This document shows, piece after piece, positions 1 through 8,613 of a stretch of 64,000 bases of DNA. Position 1 is the stretch's first letter, and each line of letters opens with the position of its first letter. Both the position numbers and the translations under genes were made by a program. Source of the DNA: a virus. The notes beneath the pieces were generated by a model, which had not been told where the DNA came from, did no database searches, and was given only the letters and a program-made list of their open reading frames with translations. Where the stretch lies: the IMG/VR virus record IMGVR_UViG_3300032304_000826, positions 38,348-102,347 of that record, one strand, 5' to 3'.

Positions 1-346
1 CACAGTCAATGATAGAGGAGCCACCGTACAAAGTCGTAGCTGTACCACCATCTATATTTTGAAAGATCGGACCTGTTGGTCCTGTTTCACCGATTGGTCC
101 TGTTGGACCTAACAATCCTTGAGATCCAGTTGGGCCTGTAGGTCCGGTGGGACCTGTAGGGCCGGTTGATCCAGTTAAACCTGTTGGTCCAGTTGGACCT
201 GTAACTGATAGACCTATAGGACCAGTTGGGCCCGTAGCTCCTTGAGCAACTCTAATTCTCCATACAGCGCCATCCCAAACCCATACCTGCTCAGCAGCAG
301 TAAATACCTGGTCAAGGGTAGGGGAGTCTGGAAAGTCAATGGGCAT
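1..346 (-). CDS. Short collagen-like tail fibre protein (partial, C-terminus beyond window)
   Basis: The gene starts with ATG at 346 and stays open to the left edge (115 codons visible). The N-terminus reads [15 protein letters not shown] and contains [10 protein letters not shown]. It is followed by Gly-X-Y triplets of the GPTG type and then a non-collagen segment, [18 protein letters not shown]. The first 30 residues match the start of the gene at 7279-7746 ([16 protein letters not shown]), so the two are paralogues. Proteins of this kind are trimeric phage fibres or appendages; the exact role is inferred. It is the last visible gene of the second fibre cassette. Confidence 0.8.
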   Translation of the reverse strand, partial: MPIDFPDSPTLDQVFTAAEQVWVWDGAVWRIRVAQGATGPTGPIGLSVTGPTGPTGLTGSTGPTGPTGPTGPTGSQGLLGPTGPIGETGPTGPIFQNIDGGTATTLYGGSSIIDC

Positions 347-355
347 GTTTGTATT

Positions 356-754
356 TTATTGGTAAAGCCACATATCTTCAGGCTCTACCCATATCTTGTT
401 TAATGCTTTGTAGTACCCAAGTTCTTGCATACGCTTATATACAGCTTTGCCTGCTCCTGGACCATAATAGGTCTCTACCCCATAACCCATAGCTTCTTTC
501 TGATTGCCCACCCTAACCATGTAAAACTCTGCATACGGGCTCCAAGCAGCGTATACGCCGTGTGCTCCGCCCCGTTCTTCAATTAATTCCCATATATCCA
601 CATCTTCTATCTTCATTTCACGGGCATAGTCCCAATTAGTTTTAGGTGGTAGTATCAGCTTGTCAGAATCCATCCAATTAGGATCAAAGACTTCGCCAAA
701 GTCTGTAAAGATATTGGCAGTTGATTTAAATATAGGCATTGGAATAGTATACAT
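356..754 (-). CDS. Hypothetical protein, 132 aa, divergent from carbamoyltransferase
   Basis: I do not recognise this protein. It is soluble, rich in Tyr, Trp and acidic residues, with no signal peptide or membrane segment. A segment reads YGPGAGKAVYKRMQELGYYKA. Its start codon lies 2 bp from the start codon of the rightward carbamoyltransferase, so the promoter and ribosome binding site of each gene must lie inside the other. Together with that gene it forms the extra DNA found in only one of the two fibre cassettes, which suggests the two arrived or act together. Confidence 0.65.
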   Translation of the reverse strand: MYTIPMPIFKSTANIFTDFGEVFDPNWMDSDKLILPPKTNWDYAREMKIEDVDIWELIEERGGAHGVYAAWSPYAEFYMVRVGNQKEAMGYGVETYYGPGAGKAVYKRMQELGYYKALNKIWVEPEDMWLYQ

Positions 755-756
755 CT

Positions 757-2376
757 ATGAACATCTTAGGCATATCACCAAATCATGATAGTTCTGTATG
801 CCTACTCTCTGATGGCCGTATTAAATACTTTTCAAAAGAAGAGCGGCTATCTAGAGTAAAAAGAGCGGCTGACCCTAATTTAGCTACGCAAGAGGCCCTA
901 AAGTTAGGGCCTATAGATCAGGTTGTTTGGTGCCCCCCTACTCAAAATCCCGATTATCGAGATGAGTTTATAGGCGATTACTTTAAAGGCATGGAAGTAA
1001 CTGTTAATGACCTGTCTGATTACCACCACTTAACCCACGCAAGTTTAGGGTTTTACAACAGCGGGTTTACCGAGGCAGCCGTAGTTGTTGTAGACCGCAA
1101 TGGCTCTATCATGGGAAACTCATGTAGAGAGTCAGAGACTATTTTTATGGCCTCTTACCCAGCCACGTTTGATCAAGTATACAAAAGTTTTTGGATATAC
1201 GACAATACCGCACATCAAGAGGCCCTATTGTTTAAAGAAAGAAACCCAAAGTGTGAGGTAGATGTTAGGTCTATGTACGGAGTAGTTAAAGTCTACGAAA
1301 CTGCTACCGCGTTAATTAGACAACATGTTTTAGAAAATGGAAAAGTTATGGGTCTTTCTGCATATGGAAATAAAGATGCAGAGTTTGATCCGTTATTTTT
1401 TAGGGGAAACATACCCAACGATTACTACTTTGGGCATGAAGAAGTAACCAATCGAATTGCTACCCATCAAGAGTTACAGCTATTTGCTACAAATGTAGTA
1501 ACTCCAGAAAACTTTCAAGTATACGCAGACTATGCGTGGCAAGTTCAAAAGCAGACTCAAGACGCAGTCTGTTACCTAATCCAAAAAGCTATAGATAAAA
1601 CAGGTTCTAAGAATGTAGTTATTACTGGTGGCTACGGGATGAATGTAGTTGCCAACCATTATTACCTGACTAAATTCCCAGATATTAACTTTTTCTTTGA
1701 GCCTTTGGCTGATGACAGTGGAAACAGCATAGGTGGCGCTATGTTTATTCACAGGCTTCTTACTGGAGACACCTCTGTAAACCCTTTAAACACAACGTTT
1801 TTTAGTGGCAAACACCACTCATTAAAGAGTATTCATGGGCTACCAACACAAACCAAAGATGTTGCAAAGTTACTTGCCAACGGTAAAAGTATTGCTGTAT
1901 ACCGTGGGTTGGCTGAGGCTGGGCCCAGAGCGTTAGGCAATAGGTCTATCTTGTTTGATCCTAGGAATAAAGATGCCAAAGAGATTGTTAATAAGATTAA
2001 GAGACGCGAGTGGTACCGTCCATTTGCAGCTATGGTTCTAGAAGAAGATGCCCACATGTACTTTGATATGGGAGCAGTAACTTCAAGCCCTTATATGACT
2101 ATCTCATTTCCAGCAAAACAATACGCTGTAGATAACATTCCGGGAGTAATACATGTAGATAATACCTGCAGACTTCAAACAGTCTCTAAGTCAGATGGGT
2201 ATCTCTATGAGTTGTTGTTAGAGTTTAAAGCGCTAACAGGTCACGGAGTTATTCTTAATACAAGCTTTAATTTAGCGGGAGAGCCTTTAGTAGAAACTCC
2301 AGAGGAAGCAATTAAAACATTACGTAATTCAACTTTAAACCATGTATGGTTTGAAGAAAAAAACGTTTTAGTTTAA
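757..2376 (+). CDS. Carbamoyltransferase, NodU/CmcH/TobZ family
   Basis: The 539 aa protein is close to the usual family length and carries both expected domains. The N-terminal Kae1-like ATPase fold shows NHDSSVCLLSDG (9-20), HHLTHASLGFYNSGF, VMGLSAYG, ITGGYGMNVVANH and PLADDSGNSIGGA. The C-terminal YrdC-like part shows AGPRALGNRSILFDPR, WYRPFAAMVLEED and ILNTSFNLAGEPLVETPEEA. Members of the family transfer a carbamoyl group from carbamoyl phosphate, via carbamoyl-adenylate, to hydroxyl groups of sugars or antibiotics. The phage substrate is unknown; a glycan or a modified nucleotide is inference. It is the only rightward gene in the fibre block and overlaps the stop of the convergent Gly-rich gene by 4 bp. 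Confidence 0.93.
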   Translation: MNILGISPNHDSSVCLLSDGRIKYFSKEERLSRVKRAADPNLATQEALKLGPIDQVVWCPPTQNPDYRDEFIGDYFKGMEVTVNDLSDYHHLTHASLGFYNSGFTEAAVVVVDRNGSIMGNSCRESETIFMASYPATFDQVYKSFWIYDNTAHQEALLFKERNPKCEVDVRSMYGVVKVYETATALIRQHVLENGKVMGLSAYGNKDAEFDPLFFRGNIPNDYYFGHEEVTNRIATHQELQLFATNVVTPENFQVYADYAWQVQKQTQDAVCYLIQKAIDKTGSKNVVITGGYGMNVVANHYYLTKFPDINFFFEPLADDSGNSIGGAMFIHRLLTGDTSVNPLNTTFFSGKHHSLKSIHGLPTQTKDVAKLLANGKSIAVYRGLAEAGPRALGNRSILFDPRNKDAKEIVNKIKRREWYRPFAAMVLEEDAHMYFDMGAVTSSPYMTISFPAKQYAVDNIPGVIHVDNTCRLQTVSKSDGYLYELLLEFKALTGHGVILNTSFNLAGEPLVETPEEAIKTLRNSTLNHVWFEEKNVLV

Positions 2377-3314
2377 ATTTGATACCTAACAATTACCACG
2401 CCAGATCCACCGTTTCTACCGTTCGTAGTGTTAGTATTTCCTGCTTCACCAGTTCCGCCGCCACCGCCGCCTAATCCATTAGTTCCTGCAGTTGCTCTTG
2501 CTGAGTTAACGTTGTTAGACCCAAGTCCGCCACCACCAGAACCGCCATTAGGTTCTCGTTGCCCATCCCAAGAAGTTCCTCCACCGCCACCTGCGTAAAA
2601 TGTAGAGTTGCCAGAAATAGAGTACGCACGTCCTGCGCCCCCATCCCCACCACCAACTCCGTTTGCAGCGTTTCCGCCTGCTCCACCTGCTCCGCCTCCG
2701 CCACCAGTTGGGTAACCGTTACCTGAGGCCGCACCAGAGCCACCAGCGTTACCGTAACCTAAGCCACCACCAATATTTCCTTGAGTGGCTGCGCCACCCG
2801 CACCGTTACCGTAGTTTCCGCCGCCTCCAGATCCGCCGGCTAAACCTAGGCTATTTATTGACTCGCCTGACCCGCCACCACCGCCATTAGCAACAATGTC
2901 AGAGATACTTGAATTTCCACCATTCAAACCGTTACCAGCTGAGGTGTTGTCTCCACCATTACCTACAACAACAGAGTACGACGCTACTGGAAGTGATTTT
3001 GCTGAATGATACACAAGTCCACCGGCTCCACCGCCACCGTTGGTGTTGGACTGAGCGCCAGAGTTTCCTCCACCGCCTACAACTAGTATTTCTGCTGTAA
3101 GGGTTAGTGCAGAGTTGAAAAATGTATAGGTTCCGCCAGTTACGGCACCTGTAACAAACGTATGGGTTCTATACCCACCAGCTGTTACAACACTGCCACC
3201 AGTTATAGAAGCAGGATTTTGTCTTAGTGCTTCTGATATGGCAGCACCTACACCCACACCTTTATTTTCAGAGGTTGCACCAAAGGTTCCTCTCACGCTA
3301 CTTACAAAAGGCAT
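2373..3314 (-). CDS. Glycine-rich tail tip/adhesin protein, copy 2
   Basis: The 313 aa protein starts [12 protein letters not shown] and has a beta-rich N-terminal part (GGYRTHTF, ILVVGGGG). About 170 residues of Gly-Gly-Gly runs broken by Asn, Ser and Ala follow, and it ends in SGVVIVRYQI. The same start, the GGYR-HTF motif and the end ([10 protein letters not shown]) occur in the gene at 7746-8609. Gly-rich domains of this type form polyglycine-II bundles in phage adhesins such as T2 gp38; receptor binding is inferred from that. The gene follows the large fibre gene by 10 bp, as the other copy follows its fibre gene by 4 bp. Confidence 0.82.
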   Translation of the reverse strand: MPFVSSVRGTFGATSENKGVGVGAAISEALRQNPASITGGSVVTAGGYRTHTFVTGAVTGGTYTFFNSALTLTAEILVVGGGGNSGAQSNTNGGGGAGGLVYHSAKSLPVASYSVVVGNGGDNTSAGNGLNGGNSSISDIVANGGGGGSGESINSLGLAGGSGGGGNYGNGAGGAATQGNIGGGLGYGNAGGSGAASGNGYPTGGGGGAGGAGGNAANGVGGGDGGAGRAYSISGNSTFYAGGGGGTSWDGQREPNGGSGGGGLGSNNVNSARATAGTNGLGGGGGGTGEAGNTNTTNGRNGGSGVVIVRYQI

Positions 3315-3324
3315 TTACTTCTCC

Positions 3325-6222
3325 TTAGAAGTTGAGGTTAGCAGAACCTAACAAGGTGTATGCAGAAGATCTACGAACTAGTGTAAGAGAAAAAATATCA
3401 ATTTTTCCACTTGAAGACGTAGGAGTTGGGGTAAGTCCAGCTGCCCACTTCATGGTTATAGCAGATCCGTTTACAGTAAATGTTGATGGGACATAACCTG
3501 TTGCGCCTTGAGTTACTAGTACGTTTATGGTAAATACGCGACCATCGGTTGTTGGAGCATTTGTGATATTCCAAGTCATGTTAGCGGAAGGAGTATTTGT
3601 AGTCCAGAAAATGTTACCTGCGCTATAGTCGAGAGTAGCTACGTTTGACGATAGAGTTACGTCTACAACGTCTTCAATCATTTCCTGAACACGAACTCCA
3701 CCAGTAAAGGTTGGGGTTCCAGTAAACGAAGGTGCTCCAGAGAATACTGGGGTACCAGAGAATGTTGGGTTACCAGAGAATGTTGCATCTCCAGCAATCG
3801 TTCCACCAAAGCTGTTTGAAGAACCACTAAGTGTTAAGTTAGCAATGCTGTTAGATCCAGCTGTAGAGGTTAATCCTGTAGATAGGGTAGCTGTAGTAGC
3901 TGTAATTGCTCCAGTACGTATAGCATCATATACAAGTCCAGCGTTTGTAAAGTCAACAGTTGTTCCCGGAGCAACAGTTAGGCCATCAAAGAACTTTGTA
4001 ACGCCGTCAGATGCATCACGAACAATACCGTAGTATCTGCGTTCACGAGTCTTAGTAGCTGTTCCTGCAGGAGATACTGCAGCTGAAGTTACGTTAGCAG
4101 CACCAGTTTTTCTATAGCTAAATGTTGTAGCAGAAGGAATTGCGCTTACAACATAAGTTCCGTTGAATGTAGCGTCCACACTTGTTACTACAACAACGTC
4201 TCCTACAGCATATGTATGGGATGCGGTTGTAGTTAGTGTAGCTACTTCAGAGGCGATTACCTTGTTGCTTACAGAGCGAACTACGTTAGATACGGCAACT
4301 GTGTACTCTGAAACAAGACCTAGATCAATAAGGTCATCAGTGTTGTTAGCAGCTGTACGAACTAATGAGTCTGCAGTTGAAAGTGTGTCAATAACTGTAG
4401 TAGTTCCAGAACCACCAAAGGTTAGGGTACCTACGATTGCAACGTTACCTGCAATATTCATAGCACCTGAAATACCAACGCCACCAACTACGGTAAGAGC
4501 ACCAGTTGTAGGAGAGGTAGAAGGTGTTGGAATTTCTAAGTGAACATTTACACCAGGTGTAATTTCAAGTTGGGTGTCGCCAGAAGCGAAACCACCGGCT
4601 GCAAAAATAATCTTGTTTTGAGTTCCCTTATCGCCAGTAGCAAATACTAGGTTACCTTGTGCGCCATCGTTAAAGGTTACGCTTCCAGCAGGAGATACTG
4701 CTGCAGAGGTTACGTTTGCATTTGTCTTTGCATATCTAAAGGTTGTAGTAGTAGGCACTGCAGTTACGTAGTAAGTGCCGTCAAATGGGGCACCTACGCC
4801 AGTAATAACTGCCTTAGCCCCTACAGAGATGCCGTGTGCAGCTCCTGTTGTAAGAGTAGCAACGTTAGAGGTAAGAGCCTTATTTGTAATAGTTTTTGTT
4901 ACAGTCGCTGGCGCCTCGTGGAAGATATACGCATCGTTTGGACCAGTAATACCGTAGGTTTCTGCATCAAAGTCTGATCCAGTAATACCGAAGGTTGCCC
5001 AGCCACTACCGTCATCTCCGTTGTTAGAGAAAACCTGCATGTCTGCAGAAGAGGTTCGGTCCGTGTTGCGGAATGCTAATTGAGCAAAACCACTTTCTTC
5101 TGCTCCATTGCTAAATTGACGAACTTCTACTGCGTTAGTAAGAGCAGCGTCTGTCTCAAAAGTAGGCGCATCGGTGCCCGCAAAAACTTGATCATTAGCG
5201 GTAAGGGCGTCTACTGTTACGTCAGATACCCAAGTAACCGCAGTTCCATCATTAGATAGGAATTTGCCAGCTTGAGCTGAGTAGTCTGGGAAAGTACCTG
5301 CAGCTAAAACGTCCCAGTTAGCGCCCACTACTGGAGAGTTACCTGTTGTATTTCTCTTAGCAATCCAAGAAGATCCACCAAAAGTAACAATATCGTTTTT
5401 ATTGTAAGTAGTTAAGGCGTTATATGTGCCCTTCCAAGAAATACCTTCAATGAGCACCGCCCAATAAAGAGTATCTGTTGGTGCACTGTTTAATGAGTCT
5501 GCAATAGCTACGTATACAAGACCACCGTAGTTAACCACGTCTCCTGATTGATAACTAGTCAATGAAGACCATGTGCCCTCAAATTGGAAACCTTGGCTAA
5601 ATAATGCCCAGTTAGTTACGTTAGTTGGAACTACTCCAGTAGAAGCGACAATATTAATATACGCTTTACCGCCATAGGAAACGATATCGTTTAGTTTATA
5701 AGTGGTTCCTGAAGCGTAAGCGCCCTTCCATTCAACGCCGTATACAAGAATTTCCCAGTTAGCGTTTCCAGTAGCGGGAATAGAAGCAGAGTTGTTATTA
5801 GAAGCAATCCAAATGTTACCGCCGTGCTTAACTACGTCGCCTTTTTGATAAGAGGTGCCTGAAGCCCAAGTGCCCTCATACTGAATACCGTCAACAAAAA
5901 CAGACCAATCTGAGGTTTCAGTTACAGGGTTATCGGCTAAAGTGTCTCGCAGAGCAATGTAGATCTTTCCACCAAACGAAACTAAATCTGAAATTAAATA
6001 TTGAGTTGATGAAGACCAAATACCTCGGTAGTTAAAACCCTCAACCATTAGATCCCAGAATGAGGTGTCTGTTGGGAGGTTGCCTGCAGTTGCAGTAGAT
6101 AGTTTATAAACATAAACGTTACCACCATAGGTGACCACATCGTTACGCTCATACGTTGTGCCGCTTGCGTAAGATCCGCGATAGTCAAAGCGGAATTTGC
6201 CCAGATCAAGAATCTGTGCCAT
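3325..6222 (-). CDS. Large tail fibre protein with six N-terminal 50-aa repeats, copy 2
   Basis: The protein has 965 aa. It starts MAQILDLGKFRFDYRGSY and has six tandem repeats (about residues 9-308) of the form G-T/S-W/Y-x5-Y-x3-DVV-x-GG-x-Y/W. It then has two copies of a beta module (VATLTT-H-G-AVITGV-F-GTY-TTF-YAKT-N), a block ending GALTVVGGVGI, and a C-terminal domain (VTQGATGYVPS to LLGSANLNF). The same C-terminus and central blocks occur in the protein at 8614-10692. The repeats resemble small carbohydrate-binding-like modules common in phage fibres. The likely role is a virion fibre that contacts the host surface. Confidence 0.85.
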   Translation of the reverse strand: MAQILDLGKFRFDYRGSYASGTTYERNDVVTYGGNVYVYKLSTATAGNLPTDTSFWDLMVEGFNYRGIWSSSTQYLISDLVSFGGKIYIALRDTLADNPVTETSDWSVFVDGIQYEGTWASGTSYQKGDVVKHGGNIWIASNNNSASIPATGNANWEILVYGVEWKGAYASGTTYKLNDIVSYGGKAYINIVASTGVVPTNVTNWALFSQGFQFEGTWSSLTSYQSGDVVNYGGLVYVAIADSLNSAPTDTLYWAVLIEGISWKGTYNALTTYNKNDIVTFGGSSWIAKRNTTGNSPVVGANWDVLAAGTFPDYSAQAGKFLSNDGTAVTWVSDVTVDALTANDQVFAGTDAPTFETDAALTNAVEVRQFSNGAEESGFAQLAFRNTDRTSSADMQVFSNNGDDGSGWATFGITGSDFDAETYGITGPNDAYIFHEAPATVTKTITNKALTSNVATLTTGAAHGISVGAKAVITGVGAPFDGTYYVTAVPTTTTFRYAKTNANVTSAAVSPAGSVTFNDGAQGNLVFATGDKGTQNKIIFAAGGFASGDTQLEITPGVNVHLEIPTPSTSPTTGALTVVGGVGISGAMNIAGNVAIVGTLTFGGSGTTTVIDTLSTADSLVRTAANNTDDLIDLGLVSEYTVAVSNVVRSVSNKVIASEVATLTTTASHTYAVGDVVVVTSVDATFNGTYVVSAIPSATTFSYRKTGAANVTSAAVSPAGTATKTRERRYYGIVRDASDGVTKFFDGLTVAPGTTVDFTNAGLVYDAIRTGAITATTATLSTGLTSTAGSNSIANLTLSGSSNSFGGTIAGDATFSGNPTFSGTPVFSGAPSFTGTPTFTGGVRVQEMIEDVVDVTLSSNVATLDYSAGNIFWTTNTPSANMTWNITNAPTTDGRVFTINVLVTQGATGYVPSTFTVNGSAITMKWAAGLTPTPTSSSGKIDIFSLTLVRRSSAYTLLGSANLNF
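5299..6198 (-). repeat. Six tandem about 150-bp repeats coding the fibre N-terminus
   Basis: Six in-frame repeats of about 50 codons each encode GTW/GTY-SYxxGDVVxYGG-xYxA-xxPTxxxxW-xxxxG units. The homologous fibre gene at 8614-10692 has a single copy (YKGTYSGATTYQLNDVV). The difference points to repeat expansion or contraction that lengthens the fibre. Confidence 0.8.
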
Positions 6223-6500
6223 TAGTAAACCTCCATTAGGATATGACCGGTTGCGTTAACGCTAAACCTCAGTGTATTATTGCTCCACATCCAGTTGAGG
6301 TAGTCATCTGAACGTACAGAGAAAGAGCTATCACCTAGGTTAATAGCAGTTCCACCGGCAATAATATCAATATAAGTCTTGCCTGTATCGATGTCTTGAC
6401 GAGCACCGTAGAATACTTTATCGGCAATATCCTCAAGATCAGAGGTATTTAGGGTGCCTGCCGCCCCGTCAATATTTATAAACTGCGGTACTAGAGGCAC
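6222..6500 (-). CDS. Small fibre-region protein, 92 aa
   Basis: The sequence is hypothetical and beta-rich, starting MPLVPQFINIDGAAG and ending in SVNATGHILMEVY. Its position directly before a large fibre gene and its last residues (ILMEVY versus LIMEVE) match the gene at 10693-10965, so the two are probably divergent positional homologues. The stop and start codons overlap on both sides (6222 and 6500), which suggests translational coupling. A small virion or fibre-attachment protein is inference. Confidence 0.7.
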   Translation of the reverse strand: MPLVPQFINIDGAAGTLNTSDLEDIADKVFYGARQDIDTGKTYIDIIAGGTAINLGDSSFSVRSDDYLNWMWSNNTLRFSVNATGHILMEVY

Positions 6501-6940
6501 TACTTAACTCCTTCTGACAGCTCGATGTGAAGTGTAATAATATCCTCAAATGGGCAGGTAGCGTATAGCTTATCCCCAGTATTAAGGACAAAATCTGGAA
6601 GCACCTTGTTATACCCACTAGAAGTAGGGTTTCCGTCTTCCCCGACTCTGGAATCTCCAGATACCACAGGAAGAACTACAAAGTTATTTTTCAAAACACG
6701 GTTTTTAGCAAGCAAATGCTTGACAGTTGGGTTGCCGCGCCCAACATAAACTTCTACTGGAAGGATTCCAGTGTCGCTTGCCCCAGTATGAATAGCGACA
6801 ATTGAGTTGACGCGAGTCTTAGAGGTAGCGGTAAAAATAGTAGTAGCAGTAGATGCTGCCGTATCAGTGACAAGGAAGCTAATGCTTTTAGCAGTTCCCG
6901 CAGAGGCTACTGCGTCAACTGGATATGCGTATCCTGGCAT
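6500..6940 (-). CDS. Small virion-type beta protein, 146 aa
   Basis: The protein starts MPGYAYPVDAVASAG and has a beta-sandwich-like pattern: STATTIFTATSKTRVNSIV, an exposed loop, then VYVGRGNPTVKHLLAKNRVL. It resembles the proteins at 6949-7278 and 10965-11297 in layout (small hydrophobic strands, VxS/SIV, a Gly-Asp-rich turn, then DxLYAT). It is likely a minor structural protein of the fibre region; no specific family is recognised. Confidence 0.65.
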   Translation of the reverse strand: MPGYAYPVDAVASAGTAKSISFLVTDTAASTATTIFTATSKTRVNSIVAIHTGASDTGILPVEVYVGRGNPTVKHLLAKNRVLKNNFVVLPVVSGDSRVGEDGNPTSSGYNKVLPDFVLNTGDKLYATCPFEDIITLHIELSEGVK

Positions 6941-6948
6941 TTACTCTC

Positions 6949-7278
6949 CTAAGCCGTCTGATCTATTCCCTGGACGTAAAAGGCCATTCCTGCTGGTCCA
7001 GCAACCTTTACTACATCTGTTGGGTTTACGCCAAATCTAAATGTTTCATAGCTATTATACGCAGGCACAATTAACTTATGTGCTATTAACCCATAGCCAG
7101 TTTCTGAGGCTCCTGAAGGAATTACATATACATAGATCTCTGCATCAGCTTCGGTAGTATTAGTAGCTATAACAGAGATTAAATAATAATCTGTAGAGGT
7201 AAACGCGGTAGTTCCAGAAGAACCGTAGGCTACTGCTGAAGATAGGCGTGTTACCGCTAAACGTTCAATGCCTGCCAT
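6949..7278 (-). CDS. Small virion-type beta protein, 109 aa
   Basis: The protein starts MAGIERLAVTRLSSAVAYG. A strand pattern YYLISVIATNTTEADAEIYV is followed by AYNSYETFRFGVNPTDVVKV. This is the same order of elements as in 10965-11297 (ISSIVVVNRGTDGTTFRLSV, then SFGITMDAADVITL). I read the two as homologous small structural proteins, probably stacked in an appendage. Function beyond that is unknown. Confidence 0.65.
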   Translation of the reverse strand: MAGIERLAVTRLSSAVAYGSSGTTAFTSTDYYLISVIATNTTEADAEIYVYVIPSGASETGYGLIAHKLIVPAYNSYETFRFGVNPTDVVKVAGPAGMAFYVQGIDQTA

Positions 7279-7746
7279 TTATATTCCTAACCACCATGAG
7301 ATTGCAGCACTGCCTGCACTTGAAGATCCAGCAGGACCGGTTGGTCCAATTAATCCTTGTGGGCCTGTTGGGCCTACTGATCCAGTAGGACCTGTAGATC
7401 CTTGTGGAGCTGCGCCGGTTTCAACCCAGTATCCATCATAATAAATAAAAATACTGCCTGTATTTGGATCAAACCAAGAATCACCAGCCACTGCATTAGC
7501 AGGTGGCGTTCCGGTTGTTGTTGTCCAACGACCTAAAGATCCAGTTGGTCCAGTAGATCCTGTTGGTCCAGTAGGACCTGTTGCACCAGTATTACCCGTT
7601 AAACCTGTGGGACCAGTTGGACCCGTTGGTCCAACTACAGGTGTACGAATTACGTTCCAAGTAACACCATCCCACTTCCAAGTAGTATTACCAGAAGTAA
7701 ATTCTTGATTGAGTGTAGGTGAATTAGGAAAATCAATAGCTGGCAT
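7279..7746 (-). CDS. Short collagen-like tail fibre protein, copy 1
   Basis: The 155 aa protein has an N-terminal segment [16 protein letters not shown] with WKWDGVTW, shared with the partial gene at 1-346. A GPTG collagen-like stretch follows, then a globular insert with [17 protein letters not shown] and YYDGYWVE, a second collagen stretch, and an end rich in Ser, Ala and Trp. The insert also occurs in the long collagen protein at 11327-13180 ([23 protein letters not shown]). It is likely a trimeric fibre. Its start overlaps the stop of the Gly-rich gene by 1 base. Confidence 0.82.
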   Translation of the reverse strand: MPAIDFPNSPTLNQEFTSGNTTWKWDGVTWNVIRTPVVGPTGPTGPTGLTGNTGATGPTGPTGSTGPTGSLGRWTTTTGTPPANAVAGDSWFDPNTGSIFIYYDGYWVETGAAPQGSTGPTGSVGPTGPQGLIGPTGPAGSSSAGSAAISWWLGI

Positions 7747-8609
7747 TAGATTGGGTACCTAATAATCACGATACCAGAGCCGCCCCTACCTCCATCAGAT
7801 AAACCGGATGTACTTCCGCTTCCGCCACCTCCACCGCCAAGACCATTTGTGCCATTGCCACCAGCACCGTTGTTACCGCCAGCTCCGCCCCCACCACTAC
7901 CCCCTGATGATGCAGTTCCACCTGAACGGTTAGCGCCCCCACCGCCACCAGCATAAAAAGTACCAAATACAGAAAGCCCTGCGCCTCCAGAACCAGCGTT
8001 TCCCTCACTAGGAACATATCCTCCAGCAGCTCCTGCGCCACCGCCACCAGCCATACTGCAACAACCTCCAAAGGAACCTCCACCATTATTTCCTTGACCT
8101 GCAACACCTGTTCGTACTGATTGATAAGATGGGTGACCTACCCCACCTCCAGAACCTCCATTTGATGCTGGAGCAGAACCATTACCACCACTTACCTGTT
8201 GTTCTCCAGCACCATAACCTCCACCGAAGGATGTTAAACCAAATGCTGTGCTGTCTCCGCCTTGGGTAGGCATTGAAGAGCCACTTGAACCGTTTCCATA
8301 ATTTCCAACAACAATTGAGTAGTTAGTAATTGATACATTTAAGCTTCCAGTAAGCAGACCTCCCGCACCTCCGCCACCGCCTTGGTACCCACCACCACCG
8401 CCCCCACCACCAGCAACAATTAAGTATTCAACTGGTCCTGATTGATCTGGGGTAAAAGTAGATGTGCCCACAGCAGTAAAAGTATGTATGCGGTAACCAC
8501 CTGCGATTGTAACTGTTCCACCAGTAGAGCCAGTGCCTATACGACCAGTTTGAGTTTTTCGTTTTCCTTGGCTGCCGTAGCTTCCCCGAACAGAGCTAAC
8601 AAAAGGCAT
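7746..8609 (-). CDS. Glycine-rich tail tip/adhesin protein, copy 1
   Basis: The 287 aa protein starts [12 protein letters not shown] and contains [12 protein letters not shown] and [11 protein letters not shown] long Gly-rich section follows and it ends [10 protein letters not shown]. It is a clear paralogue of 2373-3314. A Cys pair ([10 protein letters not shown]) sits inside the Gly-rich part and is absent from the other copy. Gly-rich domains of this type are known as receptor-binding or fibre-tip modules; that role is inferred here. Confidence 0.82.
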   Translation of the reverse strand: MPFVSSVRGSYGSQGKRKTQTGRIGTGSTGGTVTIAGGYRIHTFTAVGTSTFTPDQSGPVEYLIVAGGGGGGGGYQGGGGGAGGLLTGSLNVSITNYSIVVGNYGNGSSGSSMPTQGGDSTAFGLTSFGGGYGAGEQQVSGGNGSAPASNGGSGGGVGHPSYQSVRTGVAGQGNNGGGSFGGCCSMAGGGGAGAAGGYVPSEGNAGSGGAGLSVFGTFYAGGGGGANRSGGTASSGGSGGGGAGGNNGAGGNGTNGLGGGGGGSGSTSGLSDGGRGGSGIVIIRYPI

Positions 8610-8613
8610 TTAA

